From: CAJQPP01 sp963793465
GTDB taxonomy: Bacteria; Planctomycetota; Planctomycetia; Pirellulales; Pirellulaceae
DNA length: 64,000 nucleotides
Direction: 5' to 3'
NCBI GenBank assembly: GCA_963793465.1
Contig: CAWCAJ010000011.1
Coordinates: forward strand, 124,001 to 188,000
Shown here piece by piece: positions 47,741-57,318 of this stretch. Made by a program: the position numbers and the translations under genes. The notes below the pieces were generated by a model. The model was not told the origin of the DNA, searched no databases, and was given only the letters and a program-made list of their open reading frames with translations. How positions within the stretch are numbered: position 1 is the first letter of the stretch; the number at the start of each line of letters is the position of its first letter.

Positions 47741-47931
47741 GGTTTCTTGTTCCGAAAAATGACTACCGGCAAAAATGTGGCGAACGTTACCAGTTTTGTC
47801 TCGCGGCTCTCAATGTCATTATCCAAGAAGCGCCGATATCCTGTGCTATCAATCGCGCCCCGCCCTCTGTGGACGCCGGGAATGCCGCAAACTTACACAT
47901 TGGTTGGAAGGCTCGAGCCGGAAATTGTACC

Positions 47932-48981
47932 TTAAAGGTGGTTGGCCAGAAAATCCAGGCGTTGAGCAAGGTTCTGCAGGCGGCGGATGATGGGTGTCCA
48001 ATCGCCGAAATCACGCCCCTGCAGGCAGATCCACTGCAACCAGTTGATCCCCGAAATCAAGGTGGTACTCTGGTCGAATACGTCGATCAAATCCAGCTCG
48101 CGGTTGGGAATGGACACAATCCTCTGCCAGGCCTGTAGGCCCGCCTGACGCAGCGGCGGGTCGTCTCCTACCAGGCTACCCAGCAAACGTGCCAAATCGC
48201 ACGCCGGAGTATCCAATCGCATCGCGCCAAAATCAATCAAGCCAGAAACTCGTTCTGCTTCGAACAGCACATGGTCGTGCCAGATATCGGCAATCACGGC
48301 CTGAGTTTCTACGGGGACCTGGCAAGCCCGGTTCAATTGGTCGGTTCCCTGTTCTGCCAATCTGCGAAATTGCATACAAATCCTCAAGGCAACTTCGGAA
48401 AAGCCGGATGAAGGGCACCTGAATTTCTGGCTTGCGGACTCAATTTGCAAAAAGAGATCGGTCACCTGGCCGTTTTGAAACAGCTCTCCCAGACGTTGAA
48501 CGCGTTGCCGCAGACCCGGCGATGGTACCGGAAGTGAGGGCTGGGCAGGCACCGCCCTGTGAAATCGAGCCAGACATTGCACCGCCGCGATCAGTTTGGT
48601 CAAGCTTGGCGTGTCGTGAAAGTTGGCGCGGCCGGGCATCCAGGGCTCCAGTTGCCACAACTGATTATCGAATTCGACGATGGTCTCACGATTGTTGGCC
48701 AACACCGGAACCGGTACCTCGACGAGTCCCTTGGCAAAAGCGGAGGCCAATTGGTGATGGATCCAGGCCAGGCGAGGTTTCTGGCTGGCTACCTCGGCTG
48801 GCCAACGGCGAAGACACCAGGTCGCATGGTCGTCCCTGATTTTCCAGAAGCGGGCTCCACTGTATCCGCCCGCCGAGCCCTGAGCTTGAATCAGCGGGCT
48901 GGCTGGAGTGAATTGATGACGGTAAAAAAGGTCAATCACCGACGTGGCATCGTTGGCGTTCAAACTGTGCGGACCTCTCAC
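47932..48981 (-). CDS. APH-fold phosphotransferase family protein
   Basis: The protein has the kinase-like fold of aminoglycoside/choline phosphotransferases. Visible parts are an N-lobe with CLRRWP, the hinge region WQLEPWMPG, the catalytic stretch VIADIWHDHVLFEAERVSGL and the metal-binding IDFGAMRLDTPACDLARLLG. The catalytic loop is DIWHDHVLF rather than the classical HGDLHxxN, so the catalytic Asp is taken to be one of these two. The substrate is unknown; small-molecule hydroxyls or fructosamines are possible. The start is GTG 48981, only two bases from the start of the divergent P-II gene. Confidence 0.75.
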   Translation of the reverse strand: MRGPHSLNANDATSVIDLFYRHQFTPASPLIQAQGSAGGYSGARFWKIRDDHATWCLRRWPAEVASQKPRLAWIHHQLASAFAKGLVEVPVPVLANNRETIVEFDNQLWQLEPWMPGRANFHDTPSLTKLIAAVQCLARFHRAVPAQPSLPVPSPGLRQRVQRLGELFQNGQVTDLFLQIESASQKFRCPSSGFSEVALRICMQFRRLAEQGTDQLNRACQVPVETQAVIADIWHDHVLFEAERVSGLIDFGAMRLDTPACDLARLLGSLVGDDPPLRQAGLQAWQRIVSIPNRELDLIDVFDQSTTLISGINWLQWICLQGRDFGDWTPIIRRLQNLAQRLDFLANHL

Positions 48982-48983
48982 TT

Positions 48984-49331
48984 ATGAAAATGATCATCGC
49001 CGTTATTCAACCTACTCGCTTGCGAGCCGTTCAGGAAGCCTTGACCAAGGTGGGTGTGCAGCGTGTGACCATTTGCGATGCTCAGGAATTTGCCAAGCGG
49101 GACGACAAATTGCCCGTTTACCGGGGCCGCAGTCCGGAAACCCAAATCCTGCGTAAAGTGACCCTGGAAATTGCCGTCAATGATGACTTCCTGACGACCA
49201 CTGTGGATACGATTATCAATGTCGCCAGGACGGGGTTGCGGGGCAATGACGGGGATGGGAAAGTCTTCGTATTGCCGTTGCAGGAGGTCGTTCAGGTGAG
49301 TTCCAATCAGCGTGGCAAAAGCGCCATTTGA
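48984..49331 (+). CDS. Divergent P-II-like signalling protein
   Basis: The 115-residue protein keeps the P-II scaffold: MKMIIAVIQPTRLRAVQEAL, the YRG start of the T-loop, KVTLEIAVNDDF, TVDTIINVARTG and DGKVFVLPLQEVVQV. It differs from GlnB at key sites. Tyr51, the uridylylation site, is Pro (YRGRSPETQILRKV), the B-loop TGxxGDGK is TGLRGNDGDGK with three extra residues, and the ATP-binding arginines of the GlnB C-terminus are absent. It probably senses nucleotides or a metabolite by a changed route. A small receiver-like gene follows 76 bases on. Confidence 0.82.
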   Translation: MKMIIAVIQPTRLRAVQEALTKVGVQRVTICDAQEFAKRDDKLPVYRGRSPETQILRKVTLEIAVNDDFLTTTVDTIINVARTGLRGNDGDGKVFVLPLQEVVQVSSNQRGKSAI

Positions 49332-49407
49332 GGCCTGCTGCCGGTGATGCCCCACGTGATCGAATGCCAGGTTGGTCATTCATCTGATCCAGAATTCAGG
49401 AGTTAGC

Positions 49408-49746
49408 ATGGTCCTTCATTTATGCAATGATTTGATGTTGATCGGCAAGGTTTCTGCCTGGGCGAAGACCAACCAGTTGGCCTACCGAAATGCGTCCAGC
49501 TTGAGCAAATTTGAAACCTGTCTGCTGGAGGATCCGGTGACCCGCGTGGCGGTCGATTTGCAATTCCCTGCCCTGGACATCGATTGGGTCGTGGAACGCG
49601 TTCGCAGCCAGTCTCCCACGATCGAGTTGATTGGATACGCGCAACATGTGATGACGGGGTTGATCGAGGCGGCCACGTATGCCGGCTTTCAGGAAGTGCT
49701 GACCCGTGGCCAATTCGACCGAAACTTTGCCAACCTGCTCCGGTAA
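49408..49746 (+). CDS. Small receiver-like (pseudo-CheY) protein
   Basis: ATG 49408 is supported by AGGAG at 49398-49402. The 112-residue protein alternates strand and helix as in a receiver domain: VLHLCNDLMLIGKVSAWAKT, VAVDLQFPALDIDWVVERVR, IELIGYAQHVMTGLIEAATY and GFQEVLTRGQFDRNFANLL. The acidic cluster after strand 1 is reduced to ND, the phospho-Asp place is VAVDLQ, and the conserved Lys is replaced by Arg (TRGQF). It is probably a non-canonical receiver. It is likely co-transcribed with the P-II gene. Confidence 0.6.
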   Translation: MVLHLCNDLMLIGKVSAWAKTNQLAYRNASSLSKFETCLLEDPVTRVAVDLQFPALDIDWVVERVRSQSPTIELIGYAQHVMTGLIEAATYAGFQEVLTRGQFDRNFANLLR

Positions 49747-49772
49747 CACTCCACCACATTGAAAGCGGTTGA

Positions 49773-50805
49773 TCAATCGGATGGAAAGGAATCCAGATCA
49801 CCCGGCAGACCGAATTCGGTAGAGACATCATCCAAATTCTCGGGCTCATCAAAGAAATCGGCGATCGTGGCTCTGGCCGTCAAAGGGTGCTCCACCAGGT
49901 CCATCAACAATTGTTCCAATGGCAGGGGTTCCAATAATGCCACGTGCATGAGCGAGGCAGCCAGCTGAGAGGGCCCCGGAATCGCCGCCAGAAACTTGCG
50001 CCATACGAGCGCCGCCGGCCTGCATCATCCAGATCTCGTGTTCGATTCGGTCCGCTTCCCGGGTCACGTATTGGTAGATGTCGTCATCAAGTTGGTTGAG
50101 TCCATGCAGACAAATCAACTCGGCAGTGCCTTTGGTCAACTCGTGGGCCAACAGGGGCCACATCCAGGCCCGCGCGTGAACCTGCATCGTGTTGCCGACC
50201 TTGCGGACTCCGCCGTAACCGGCTGCCGCGTTTCGCAGGATCTTGCCTGCCTTGGTGGTTGGCGTCTGCAGATCGCCAAATTCCACGTTTCCCGTAATCC
50301 TTCCGGAAAGCCGTCGACGATCAATACCCCAGATCTGGGATGTCGCTTGTTCGGCGGCCCGGGCCAAAACGCCGCGATGCCGCTTCTCTTTCATCACCGT
50401 GCGACCCAGCAGCCAGAATGTTTGCGCGTACTGGATGCCGGGTGTGGCGGAAACATGTTTCTCGCGAGCCCGCTGGATCGTGTGACGACGCGATTCCAGG
50501 GACAGGCCTTCACCATGCTTGACCAGGAAAGGATGCCCGGAAAATGGATGGTCCGGTTGGGTGATGCTGCCCCAAAACTTGCCAGGGAATCCCACGGCGA
50601 AAACCAAATCGCCGATCCACTGGGACAAATGCACGTTGATTGCCATCTTGTCATACAGTCGCACCAGCCCGGGATTGATGCTCTCCAGTTTCTGAGCTAC
50701 CAGGTGATGAGCGGTCAGATAAGTATGCGACGCCGCCCCCTGTATCAATAAATTCAGGGAAAACCGCTTGTTCAGCTGTGCCTTGCGATCGGAAAGGTCA
50801 GTCAC
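49773..50805 (-). CDS. Conserved-looking protein of unknown function with a frame break near the 3' end
   Basis: From GTG 50805 (MTDLSDRKAQLNKRFSLNLL) the protein is mainly helical, with THHLVAQKLESINPG-type and HARAWMWPLLAHELTKGTAE segments followed by YQYVTREADRIEHEIWMMQA. At about 50006-50020 the frame must shift by one base. The open frame then reads ALVWRKFLAAIPGPSQLAAS, LMHVALLEPLPLEQLLMDLV and EHPLTARATIADFFDEPENL, ending at 49773. Without the shift it ends at 49849 with a glycine- and alanine-rich tail. I do not recognise the family. A 49-residue proline-rich ORF ends three bases upstream. Confidence 0.65.
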
Positions 50806-50808
50806 GTT

Positions 50809-50958
50809 TCAGGCCTTGGGCTGTGGCGCAGGCCGTGACTCGGGCCAATCGGGATCGAAGGGTGAGGGACGCGGGCTCCGCTGCGGTGTCTCCGCAGGAG
50901 CGCGATCAGGTTGGGTTTCCGGTTCCGCGGGCGGGGCCACCGGTGTCGTCTCAGGCAT
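50809..50958 (-). CDS. 49-residue proline-rich small protein
   Basis: ATG 50958 opens MPETTPVAPPAEPETQPDRA and continues PAETPQRSPRPSPFDPDWPE to a TGA three bases before the GTG of the next gene. The tight spacing and biased composition support a real coupled gene, but there is no known family. The 205 bases from there to the transglutaminase start hold nothing I can identify. Confidence 0.4.
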   Translation of the reverse strand: MPETTPVAPPAEPETQPDRAPAETPQRSPRPSPFDPDWPESRPAPQPKA

Positions 50959-51163
50959 CTGTCTTACGACTCACAAAAAATGGAGGTTCTCAATTTTATC
51001 CTCAGGGGTAGATCTCGACAAATCCAAACAAATGTCGGAAATATCGAAGAATTCAGGGGTCGCTGTTATTTGAACGGTGTCTAGCCACTCCTATGATGAA
51101 GCCTCAGCCTGCCTACCGCAGGATCCTACCCGAGATCTCCAGCTGTCAAGAAAATCCGATACG

Positions 51164-52162
51164 ATGATTCGATTCTTATTGCCTTTCTGCCTGCTGACGC
51201 TTGCCTTCGATTCCCAGCTGACAGCCCAGATCGGTGGCGAGGAGTCCACGCCCCGGATTCGGGACTTTGAATTCGACTACGCGTTGGTGGTGCAAAAGGT
51301 TCCCGAGGGCTCCCACGTGCGGGTCTGGATCCCGCTGGCGCAGACCAACGAGGATCAGACCATTTTGCAACTCACGTCTCAGACGCCTTCCGCCGGACAA
51401 GAGACGATGGAATCCGTACACGGCAATCGGATGTTGTATTTTGATTACGAAACCAGTGCGGTTCCAGAGCTGAGTTTTCGCTTGACCTACCACGTCCAAC
51501 GCAAGGAAGTCCGGGCCAGCAAGGCCGCAGAGCGGGTGCCTTTGGCGGTTGCCGATCGACAGAAGTATTCCGCGGCCAATCGCTTGGTGCCGATTGACGG
51601 CAAACCCGTGACCTTGCTGGACGGTATCGACTTGCCCAGGGACGCTTGGGAAGCCGGGCGTCGCTTGTACGAGCGAGTGGATGAGATCATGACCTATGAT
51701 AAGTCAATACCGGGATACGGAAACGGTGACGTATTGTGGGCTTGCGACAGCAAGACCGGAAACTGCACCGATTTCCACAGCCTCTTTATTTCTTTGGCAC
51801 GATACAGCAAAATTCCCGCCCAGTTTGAAATTGGATTCCCATTGCCTGCGGAACGGGGCGAGGGAGATGTCGGCGGATATCACTGCTGGGCCCGCTTCTT
51901 TGCCGAGGATTACGGCTGGGTACCGGTGGATATTTCGGAAGCTGATAAACACCCGGAAATGAAGGAATACTACTTCGGGAATCTGACAGAAAACCGGATC
52001 GTCCTTACCCGGGGACGGGATATTAATCTGGAGCCTCGACAGCAGGGCGAACCCTTGAACTACTTTGTTTACCCTTACGTGGAAGTCGACGGCAACGTCT
52101 GGCCGATGGAAAACATGTTGTTGACATTCCGCTTTCGGGATCGGGATCCAGGGCGACGTTGA
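51164..52162 (+). CDS. Exported transglutaminase-like cysteine protease-fold protein
   Basis: A signal peptide (IRFLLPFCLLTLAFDSQLTA) precedes a beta-rich N-terminal part (VVQKVPEGSHVRVWIPLAQT) and a transglutaminase core. The catalytic Cys lies in SKTGNCTDFHSLFISLARYS, the His in GDVGGYHCWARFFAEDYGWV and the Asp in PVDISEADKHP. The fold is used by bacterial proteases and cross-linking enzymes; the actual reaction is unknown. ATG 51164 is the first start giving a signal peptide. Confidence 0.85.
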   Translation: MIRFLLPFCLLTLAFDSQLTAQIGGEESTPRIRDFEFDYALVVQKVPEGSHVRVWIPLAQTNEDQTILQLTSQTPSAGQETMESVHGNRMLYFDYETSAVPELSFRLTYHVQRKEVRASKAAERVPLAVADRQKYSAANRLVPIDGKPVTLLDGIDLPRDAWEAGRRLYERVDEIMTYDKSIPGYGNGDVLWACDSKTGNCTDFHSLFISLARYSKIPAQFEIGFPLPAERGEGDVGGYHCWARFFAEDYGWVPVDISEADKHPEMKEYYFGNLTENRIVLTRGRDINLEPRQQGEPLNYFVYPYVEVDGNVWPMENMLLTFRFRDRDPGRR

Positions 52163-52279
52163 TGATATCTGGGATGATGGGTTGCAAGTCCAGGCTGCTG
52201 AGCTGCACACGGGTCCGAGGCTGATGGAATCGTCAGCGCTGCGAAACCGGGATGCCACTTTTATTCAACCATCGTCAGC

Positions 52280-53598
52280 CTAATCCTGGTCTGCGATGCA
52301 ATACAGCATACTGTTGGAACGCAGGAAAATCTGGTTACCTGCCACGGCAGGTGTTCCGCTGAACATGCTCTCGTCCCCCTCCAATGTATTGTTGCTGATC
52401 ACTTCCATTTCCGGATTGGCTTTCAATACGTGCGTGGTGCCGGAGCGACGGACGATGATCAATTTGTCTCCCACGATAATCGGCGAGGCATAGCTGGAAT
52501 TGGGGAACTGCTTGGGGCCCGATGTTTCCAAACGTTTTTTCCCCGCCTCCGATCCGTCAGCCAGTCTCAAACAGCTGGCGATGCCGCCCGAAGCTAACCA
52601 GTACAGGTGGCCATCGTAGGCCAGGGGTGTTCCGATGCTGGAGGTGACTGGCTTTTGCCAAACGGTATGGGTATCGGAAACATCGCCACTGCCTCCACAG
52701 CGAATCGCAATGGCCTGACCCTGGCGACCGCCGAGCGTATAGACGACCCCTTCGTGGGCAACCACACTGGCGGTGATGGCATCCTTGATGGGGGACGACG
52801 CATTCCACAATTGCTGGCCCGTGTCCGGATTGACGCCCATGACCTGACCCGGAGCCGAGTAGATCAACTCGGTATGACCATCGATTTCCACCAACATGGG
52901 CGTGGACCAGTTGTTGGTGAACTTTTCGTTGTCGATTCGCCAGACTTCGCTTCCGTCAGCTTTGTTCAAGGCCACCAGAGCGTGGCCTTCGATCCCCGCG
53001 TTCACGATGACGGAGTCCTGATACAGCATCAGACTGGCGCCGGCACCCATTTGGCGGGATCCGATTGGGTGCCCACGCTGACTTGCCATTTCTGGTTCCC
53101 TTCCCTGTCCCAGGCGATCACTCCGGATTTGCCGAAGAACGCAAACACGTGCTCCCCGTCCGCGGCTGGCGTGCTGCTGGAATAGCCATGATCGGTGATG
53201 AATCCTCGATATTCATCTTCATCGCCCGTGGCGTCCACCGTGGCACGCCAAAGCTCTTTGCCATTGCTGCGGTCAAAGCAGAGCAAGTGACGCTTCAGGT
53301 CGGCGAGATTTCCCGGGTTTCGGCTGTCGACACCGTAGCCGGTATAACAGGTCAGGAAGACGCGATCGTCGTGCACAATCGGGCTGGACGAGCCCGGTCC
53401 CGGCAGTTCCGCCTTCCACTGGATGTTTTCCGCTGCAGACCAGTTCGTCGCGACTCCCGAATCGATGCTGATACCACCGCCATTAGGACCGCGAAACCGA
53501 TTCCAATCTTCCTGGTCTGCTTGCTGAGCCAGTGAGGGAACGCCTGTCACCGCCACAGCCAACCCAACCAACCAGTGACCTGTCTTCAAAAATGCCAT
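52280..53598 (-). pseudogene. Exported PQQ-like beta-propeller protein with one frame break
   Basis: GGAGG seven bases before ATG 53598 opens a signal peptide (GHWLVGLAVAVTGVPSLAQQ). The mature start DWNRFRGPNGGGISIDSGVA is followed by propeller repeats (LLCFDRSNGKELWRATVDAT). At the GGG run read at 53048-53046 one G is missing; adding it joins SDPAKWG to AGASLMLYQDSVIVNAGIEG and the rest of the propeller (ALNKADGSEVWRIDNEKFTN, GVNPDTGQQLWNASSP) through SNSMLYCIADQD. Repaired, it is about 440 residues and complete. As with the propeller at 8357, an assembly indel is a likely cause. Confidence 0.75.
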
Positions 53599-53747
53599 GC
53601 TATTTCCTCCAGTAATCCAGATTGACAACCGCTCAATTGTGGCCAATCCCCTGACTCCTGGGAACAGGACTGAACGTTTCGGACGCCAGCCAGAGACTGA
53701 CCCTCAGGTTGCCAGCTGTTCACGGGTTCCTGCTGCGAGGAAACAAG

Positions 53748-54701
53748 CTACCGGCAGGCATCCGCCAGCCGGCGAATGTTATCCTGCATCCCGCTCAAAA
53801 AGTCCCCCTGAGACGGTGCATTTGCCAACGGGTCAAACAGTACCGACTTGATACCACGTTCTTGCAACGACTGCTGCAAAGCGGCAGCAGGTGCCACCGG
53901 CCACAAGAGCACGCTGTCACCGTGAGCGGAAACCCAGGCATCCAGCTGTTGCCATTGTTCGGCAGAAGGATCGGATTGGGGATCCATGATGATGCGTTGA
54001 AAACTGGCTCCCGTGGCTTGCTCCAAATATTGGTAGATGTCGGCGGCCACAATCAGGTTGCTTTGCACAAGTTGGGGTCCCAGGTCCAACAGCGACTGTC
54101 GCAGGTCACGCAGTTGCTGCTCCAGTCCCTGGAAGTTGCGTTGGATATCAGCCTGCAACTCGGGTCTCAAACGACCCAGTGCCTCGGCAATCTGCTCAGC
54201 CTGCAAAATCGCCAGCTCGGGATTCAACCAGGTATGGGAGGCAACTTCGCGATGGGAGTGCTCTCCTTCGGGGCCGTGTTGGTGCACAACCGTCTCGGAA
54301 GTGGGTACCAGACGATCCTGAAATGAGCGGCTGGTGTCTACCACCGAAGCGTCCGAAAGTGAGACCATTTTCAACCAGGATTCGAAACCCGCTCCATTGG
54401 TCAGCACCCGATCGGCTTTTTGCATGGCCGTGACCGCCACGCTGGAGGGTCTCCAGCTGGCGGAATCAGATTGACCGTCGGATTCGAGGGGGTAAACCAC
54501 CTGAAAGTCGTTTCCCCCGATCTGTTCGGCGAAGAATTTGAGCGGATACGCGGTTGTGGCGACGATTGCAGTTCTGTCCGGCCGGGCATCGCCGGAGTCA
54601 ATACGGTCCCGCTCACACCCATTCAGCGATAGGGTGATCAAGGCGAGCCCCAGGATTCGGCCGACATGCCGGTTAGCGAATACCATCCGCTTCGTCGTCA
54701 T
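53748..54701 (-). CDS. znuA: ZnuA-like zinc/manganese ABC transporter solute-binding lipoprotein
   Basis: The N-terminal helix LGLALITLSLNGCERD contains a lipobox (SLNGC), so the protein should be lipid-anchored. The cluster A-I substrate-binding protein fold shows IVATTAYPLKFFAEQIGGND, a His-rich loop (VVHQHGPEGEHSHREVASHT) and HTWLNPELAILQAEQIAEAL with the metal-binding His. No permease or ATPase gene accompanies it in the window, so those would be encoded elsewhere. ATG 54701 overlaps the end of the upstream gene by 29 bases; 54686 is also possible. Confidence 0.82.
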   Translation of the reverse strand: MTTKRMVFANRHVGRILGLALITLSLNGCERDRIDSGDARPDRTAIVATTAYPLKFFAEQIGGNDFQVVYPLESDGQSDSASWRPSSVAVTAMQKADRVLTNGAGFESWLKMVSLSDASVVDTSRSFQDRLVPTSETVVHQHGPEGEHSHREVASHTWLNPELAILQAEQIAEALGRLRPELQADIQRNFQGLEQQLRDLRQSLLDLGPQLVQSNLIVAADIYQYLEQATGASFQRIIMDPQSDPSAEQWQQLDAWVSAHGDSVLLWPVAPAAALQQSLQERGIKSVLFDPLANAPSQGDFLSGMQDNIRRLADACR

Positions 54702-57081
54702 CCGTCGTGCCGCGTCGTCGACGTCGGGGTGTTGAGTCATCTTCGTCCTCATCGTTTTCGGCGTCCTCTTCTTCCTCAATATTGTTCAGTTTGCGGTAAG
54801 CGGAATGGACCGAACGCAATCGAACCGTGTACATGCCTCGGCCATGCGTGGCAGCCACCAGAACTTTTTCGCGTTCTTGCAAGGCCAGGTCGTGCACAAA
54901 TGTGATTGGCATTTCGCTGCCCAACACTTGCCAGCTTTTGCCGTCATCCAACGAGACGTAGACGCCCTGGTCGGTTCCCGCATACAGCAAACCGGCGTAG
55001 CCGGGATCCTCCATAATGACATTTACGGGGCCGCCCGGTATGCCCTGACCGATGTCTTGCCAGGTTTGTCCAAAATCACTGGACCGATAGATATAAACCT
55101 GGAAATCGTTGTCCCGTTTTCCGTTCATCGTCAAGTACACGGTCCCTTCGTCGGCATGGGAGGCCACTACTCGGGAAACCCATTTGTAGGGAATACCGTT
55201 GTTGATCTCCGTCCACTGCTGCCCGCCGTTTCGCGTTACGTGCAGGCGACCGTCATCGCTACCCGCATACAGCACCCCAAATTTCCTGGGCGACTCGGAA
55301 ATAGCGGTCAACGTGGCAAAGGGGATGTTGCCCTGCCGTGCCGGGTCGTTGAACGTCAAATCATCACTGATGCGTTCCCAGGTCTCGCCTTGATCGAATG
55401 AGCGAAAGACCGATTGCATGCCGTGATAGATGATGTGCGAATTGTGGGGAGACAGGATAAAGGGTGCCAGCCATTGCCCCCGCAGAGGTGGTTCCCCATC
55501 CGCCGCCTTCGGTTTGATGCTTTTGGTGCTGCGGGGTTCGAAAGTTGATCTCTGAATACTGCCATAGAACCCTTCCGAGTAAAAAATATTGTTGTCATTG
55601 GGGTCGACCGCCATGGTGCTGGCCTCACCGCCAGGAATTCGTTCCCAGACATGCAGGGGACTGCGACCCGGGCGGTAATTGGAAGGTCCGCGCCAGCTGT
55701 TATTGTCCTGGATGGATCCATACACCCGGAACGGATCCGCATTGTCGACTTCCACATTGTAAAACTGCACGACAGGCAGATTCTCGATGTTCTTCCAGGT
55801 CGCACCTGCGTCATAGGAAATGTTGATGCCGCCATCATTGCCGTTGATGATGTGATTGGAGTTGTCCGGGTTGATCCACATGGCATGGTGATCCCCATGC
55901 AAACCGGAGTAGCCCAGGTTCTGAAACGTCTTGCCACCATCTGTGGACTTCAGCAGGGGAACGCCCATCGTGTAGATCGTGTTCTCATCATTGGGATCCA
56001 CCCGAATCTGACCGAAAACCCATCCATAGGTTGAAAACAGGCGTTTCATCAGTCGGTCATCTTCATGCGTCAATTGCCAGGTGGCACCGCCGTCCGACGA
56101 CCGATAGACTTCGGCCCCCTTCTTTACCGCCTGCCGTTGCCGACCGTAGCTGTCCCGTTCACCATCTTCGGCCTGACGGGCCACTTCGTGGTTGTCAATC
56201 AGTGCATAAATCACATCCGGATTGCTTTGCGAGATGGCGATGCCAATGCGACCGGTTTCCTCGGTGGGTGGCAAACCCTCCGTCAACGGTTGCCAGGTTT
56301 TTCCGCCATCGCTGGTCTTGAACAGGCCGTCGTTGGGGCCCGGCAACGGATCGCTCCAGGCGTGCCGCGTGCGATTCCACATGGATGCAAACAAAGTCTC
56401 GGGGTCTTGGGGATGCATCACCAGGTCGATGGCACCGATATGCGAGTCGATGTAAAGCTGCTTCTGCCAGGTTTGACCGCCGTCGCTCGTGCGATAAATG
56501 CCCCGCTGTTCGTTGGAAGTGTACTCATGTCCGGAGGCGGCTACATAAACGACATCCGGGTTTTGAGGATGCACAACGATCCGCGCGATGTGATGAGAAT
56601 CTGCCAAACCCATGTGCTGCCAGCTGCCCCCCCCATCGGTGGAACGGTAAACCCCCGTACCGGCCATGCTGCTGCGAAAAATGTTGGACTCGCCCAATCC
56701 CACCCAAACGGTTTGCGGATCGGTCGGGCAGGTGGCAATCGCGCCCACAGAACCCGAGGGTGCATCGTCAAAAATGGGGGTCCAGGAAGTGCCCTCATTG
56801 CTTGTCTTCCATACCCCTCCCGAAGCGGTCGCCACATAAAAAGTAAAAGGTTCCCCTTGGGGTACGGCTATGTCCGTGACTCGGCCACTCATCAATTCGG
56901 GTCCGATAAATCGCCACTTCAGGCCCGCGAAATCGGAAGACTCACGCATTTCCAGATGCTTGGCATGCCAGTTCAGGCGACTCTCCGCGTCCAGAACTGG
57001 CGGTTTCACATCATCCTGAGCGGTGACGAAAGAAACGAACACGCCGCAATAGGCGAGCAAGCAAGCGAGATGGCGAATCAT
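54673..57081 (-). CDS. Exported sortilin/VPS10-like beta-propeller protein
   Basis: A signal peptide (HLACLLAYCGVFVSFVTAQD) precedes two seven-bladed-propeller-like halves with many BNR/Asp-box style repeats: SGGVWKTSNEGTSWTPIFDD, GVYRSTDGGGSWQHMGLADS, GIYRTSDGGQTWQKQLYIDS and GVYVSLDDGKSWQVLGSEMP. This is the pattern of bacterial glycosyl-hydrolase-like VPS10/sortilin repeat proteins; an actual hydrolase site was not recognised. The C-terminus is acidic and ends with EEDAENDEDEDDSTPRRRRR. It overlaps the zinc lipoprotein gene, so the two are probably an operon. Confidence 0.82.
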   Translation of the reverse strand: MIRHLACLLAYCGVFVSFVTAQDDVKPPVLDAESRLNWHAKHLEMRESSDFAGLKWRFIGPELMSGRVTDIAVPQGEPFTFYVATASGGVWKTSNEGTSWTPIFDDAPSGSVGAIATCPTDPQTVWVGLGESNIFRSSMAGTGVYRSTDGGGSWQHMGLADSHHIARIVVHPQNPDVVYVAASGHEYTSNEQRGIYRTSDGGQTWQKQLYIDSHIGAIDLVMHPQDPETLFASMWNRTRHAWSDPLPGPNDGLFKTSDGGKTWQPLTEGLPPTEETGRIGIAISQSNPDVIYALIDNHEVARQAEDGERDSYGRQRQAVKKGAEVYRSSDGGATWQLTHEDDRLMKRLFSTYGWVFGQIRVDPNDENTIYTMGVPLLKSTDGGKTFQNLGYSGLHGDHHAMWINPDNSNHIINGNDGGINISYDAGATWKNIENLPVVQFYNVEVDNADPFRVYGSIQDNNSWRGPSNYRPGRSPLHVWERIPGGEASTMAVDPNDNNIFYSEGFYGSIQRSTFEPRSTKSIKPKAADGEPPLRGQWLAPFILSPHNSHIIYHGMQSVFRSFDQGETWERISDDLTFNDPARQGNIPFATLTAISESPRKFGVLYAGSDDGRLHVTRNGGQQWTEINNGIPYKWVSRVVASHADEGTVYLTMNGKRDNDFQVYIYRSSDFGQTWQDIGQGIPGGPVNVIMEDPGYAGLLYAGTDQGVYVSLDDGKSWQVLGSEMPITFVHDLALQEREKVLVAATHGRGMYTVRLRSVHSAYRKLNNIEEEEDAENDEDEDDSTPRRRRRGTTDDDEADGIR

Positions 57082-57318
57082 GGAAGTTCCGTAGTCAGGG
57101 TCAAACGGTGATGTGAGAGCGCAAAATTCGGCTGGCCGGCTTCGTCAACAAGCGTCTTCCGCCAATCTTGAACAAGCCGCTGCCCGTATTCTAACCGAGC
57201 TTGAGCCGTAATGCTGCCGGTCTCTTTCCAGCAAATGGCAATCCCGCCGTTGAGCCGCTATTCGCAGATAGTCCGCCGCCAAGCCAAGCACCCGTACCAG
57301 ATTCGCCAGCTCGCTCCC

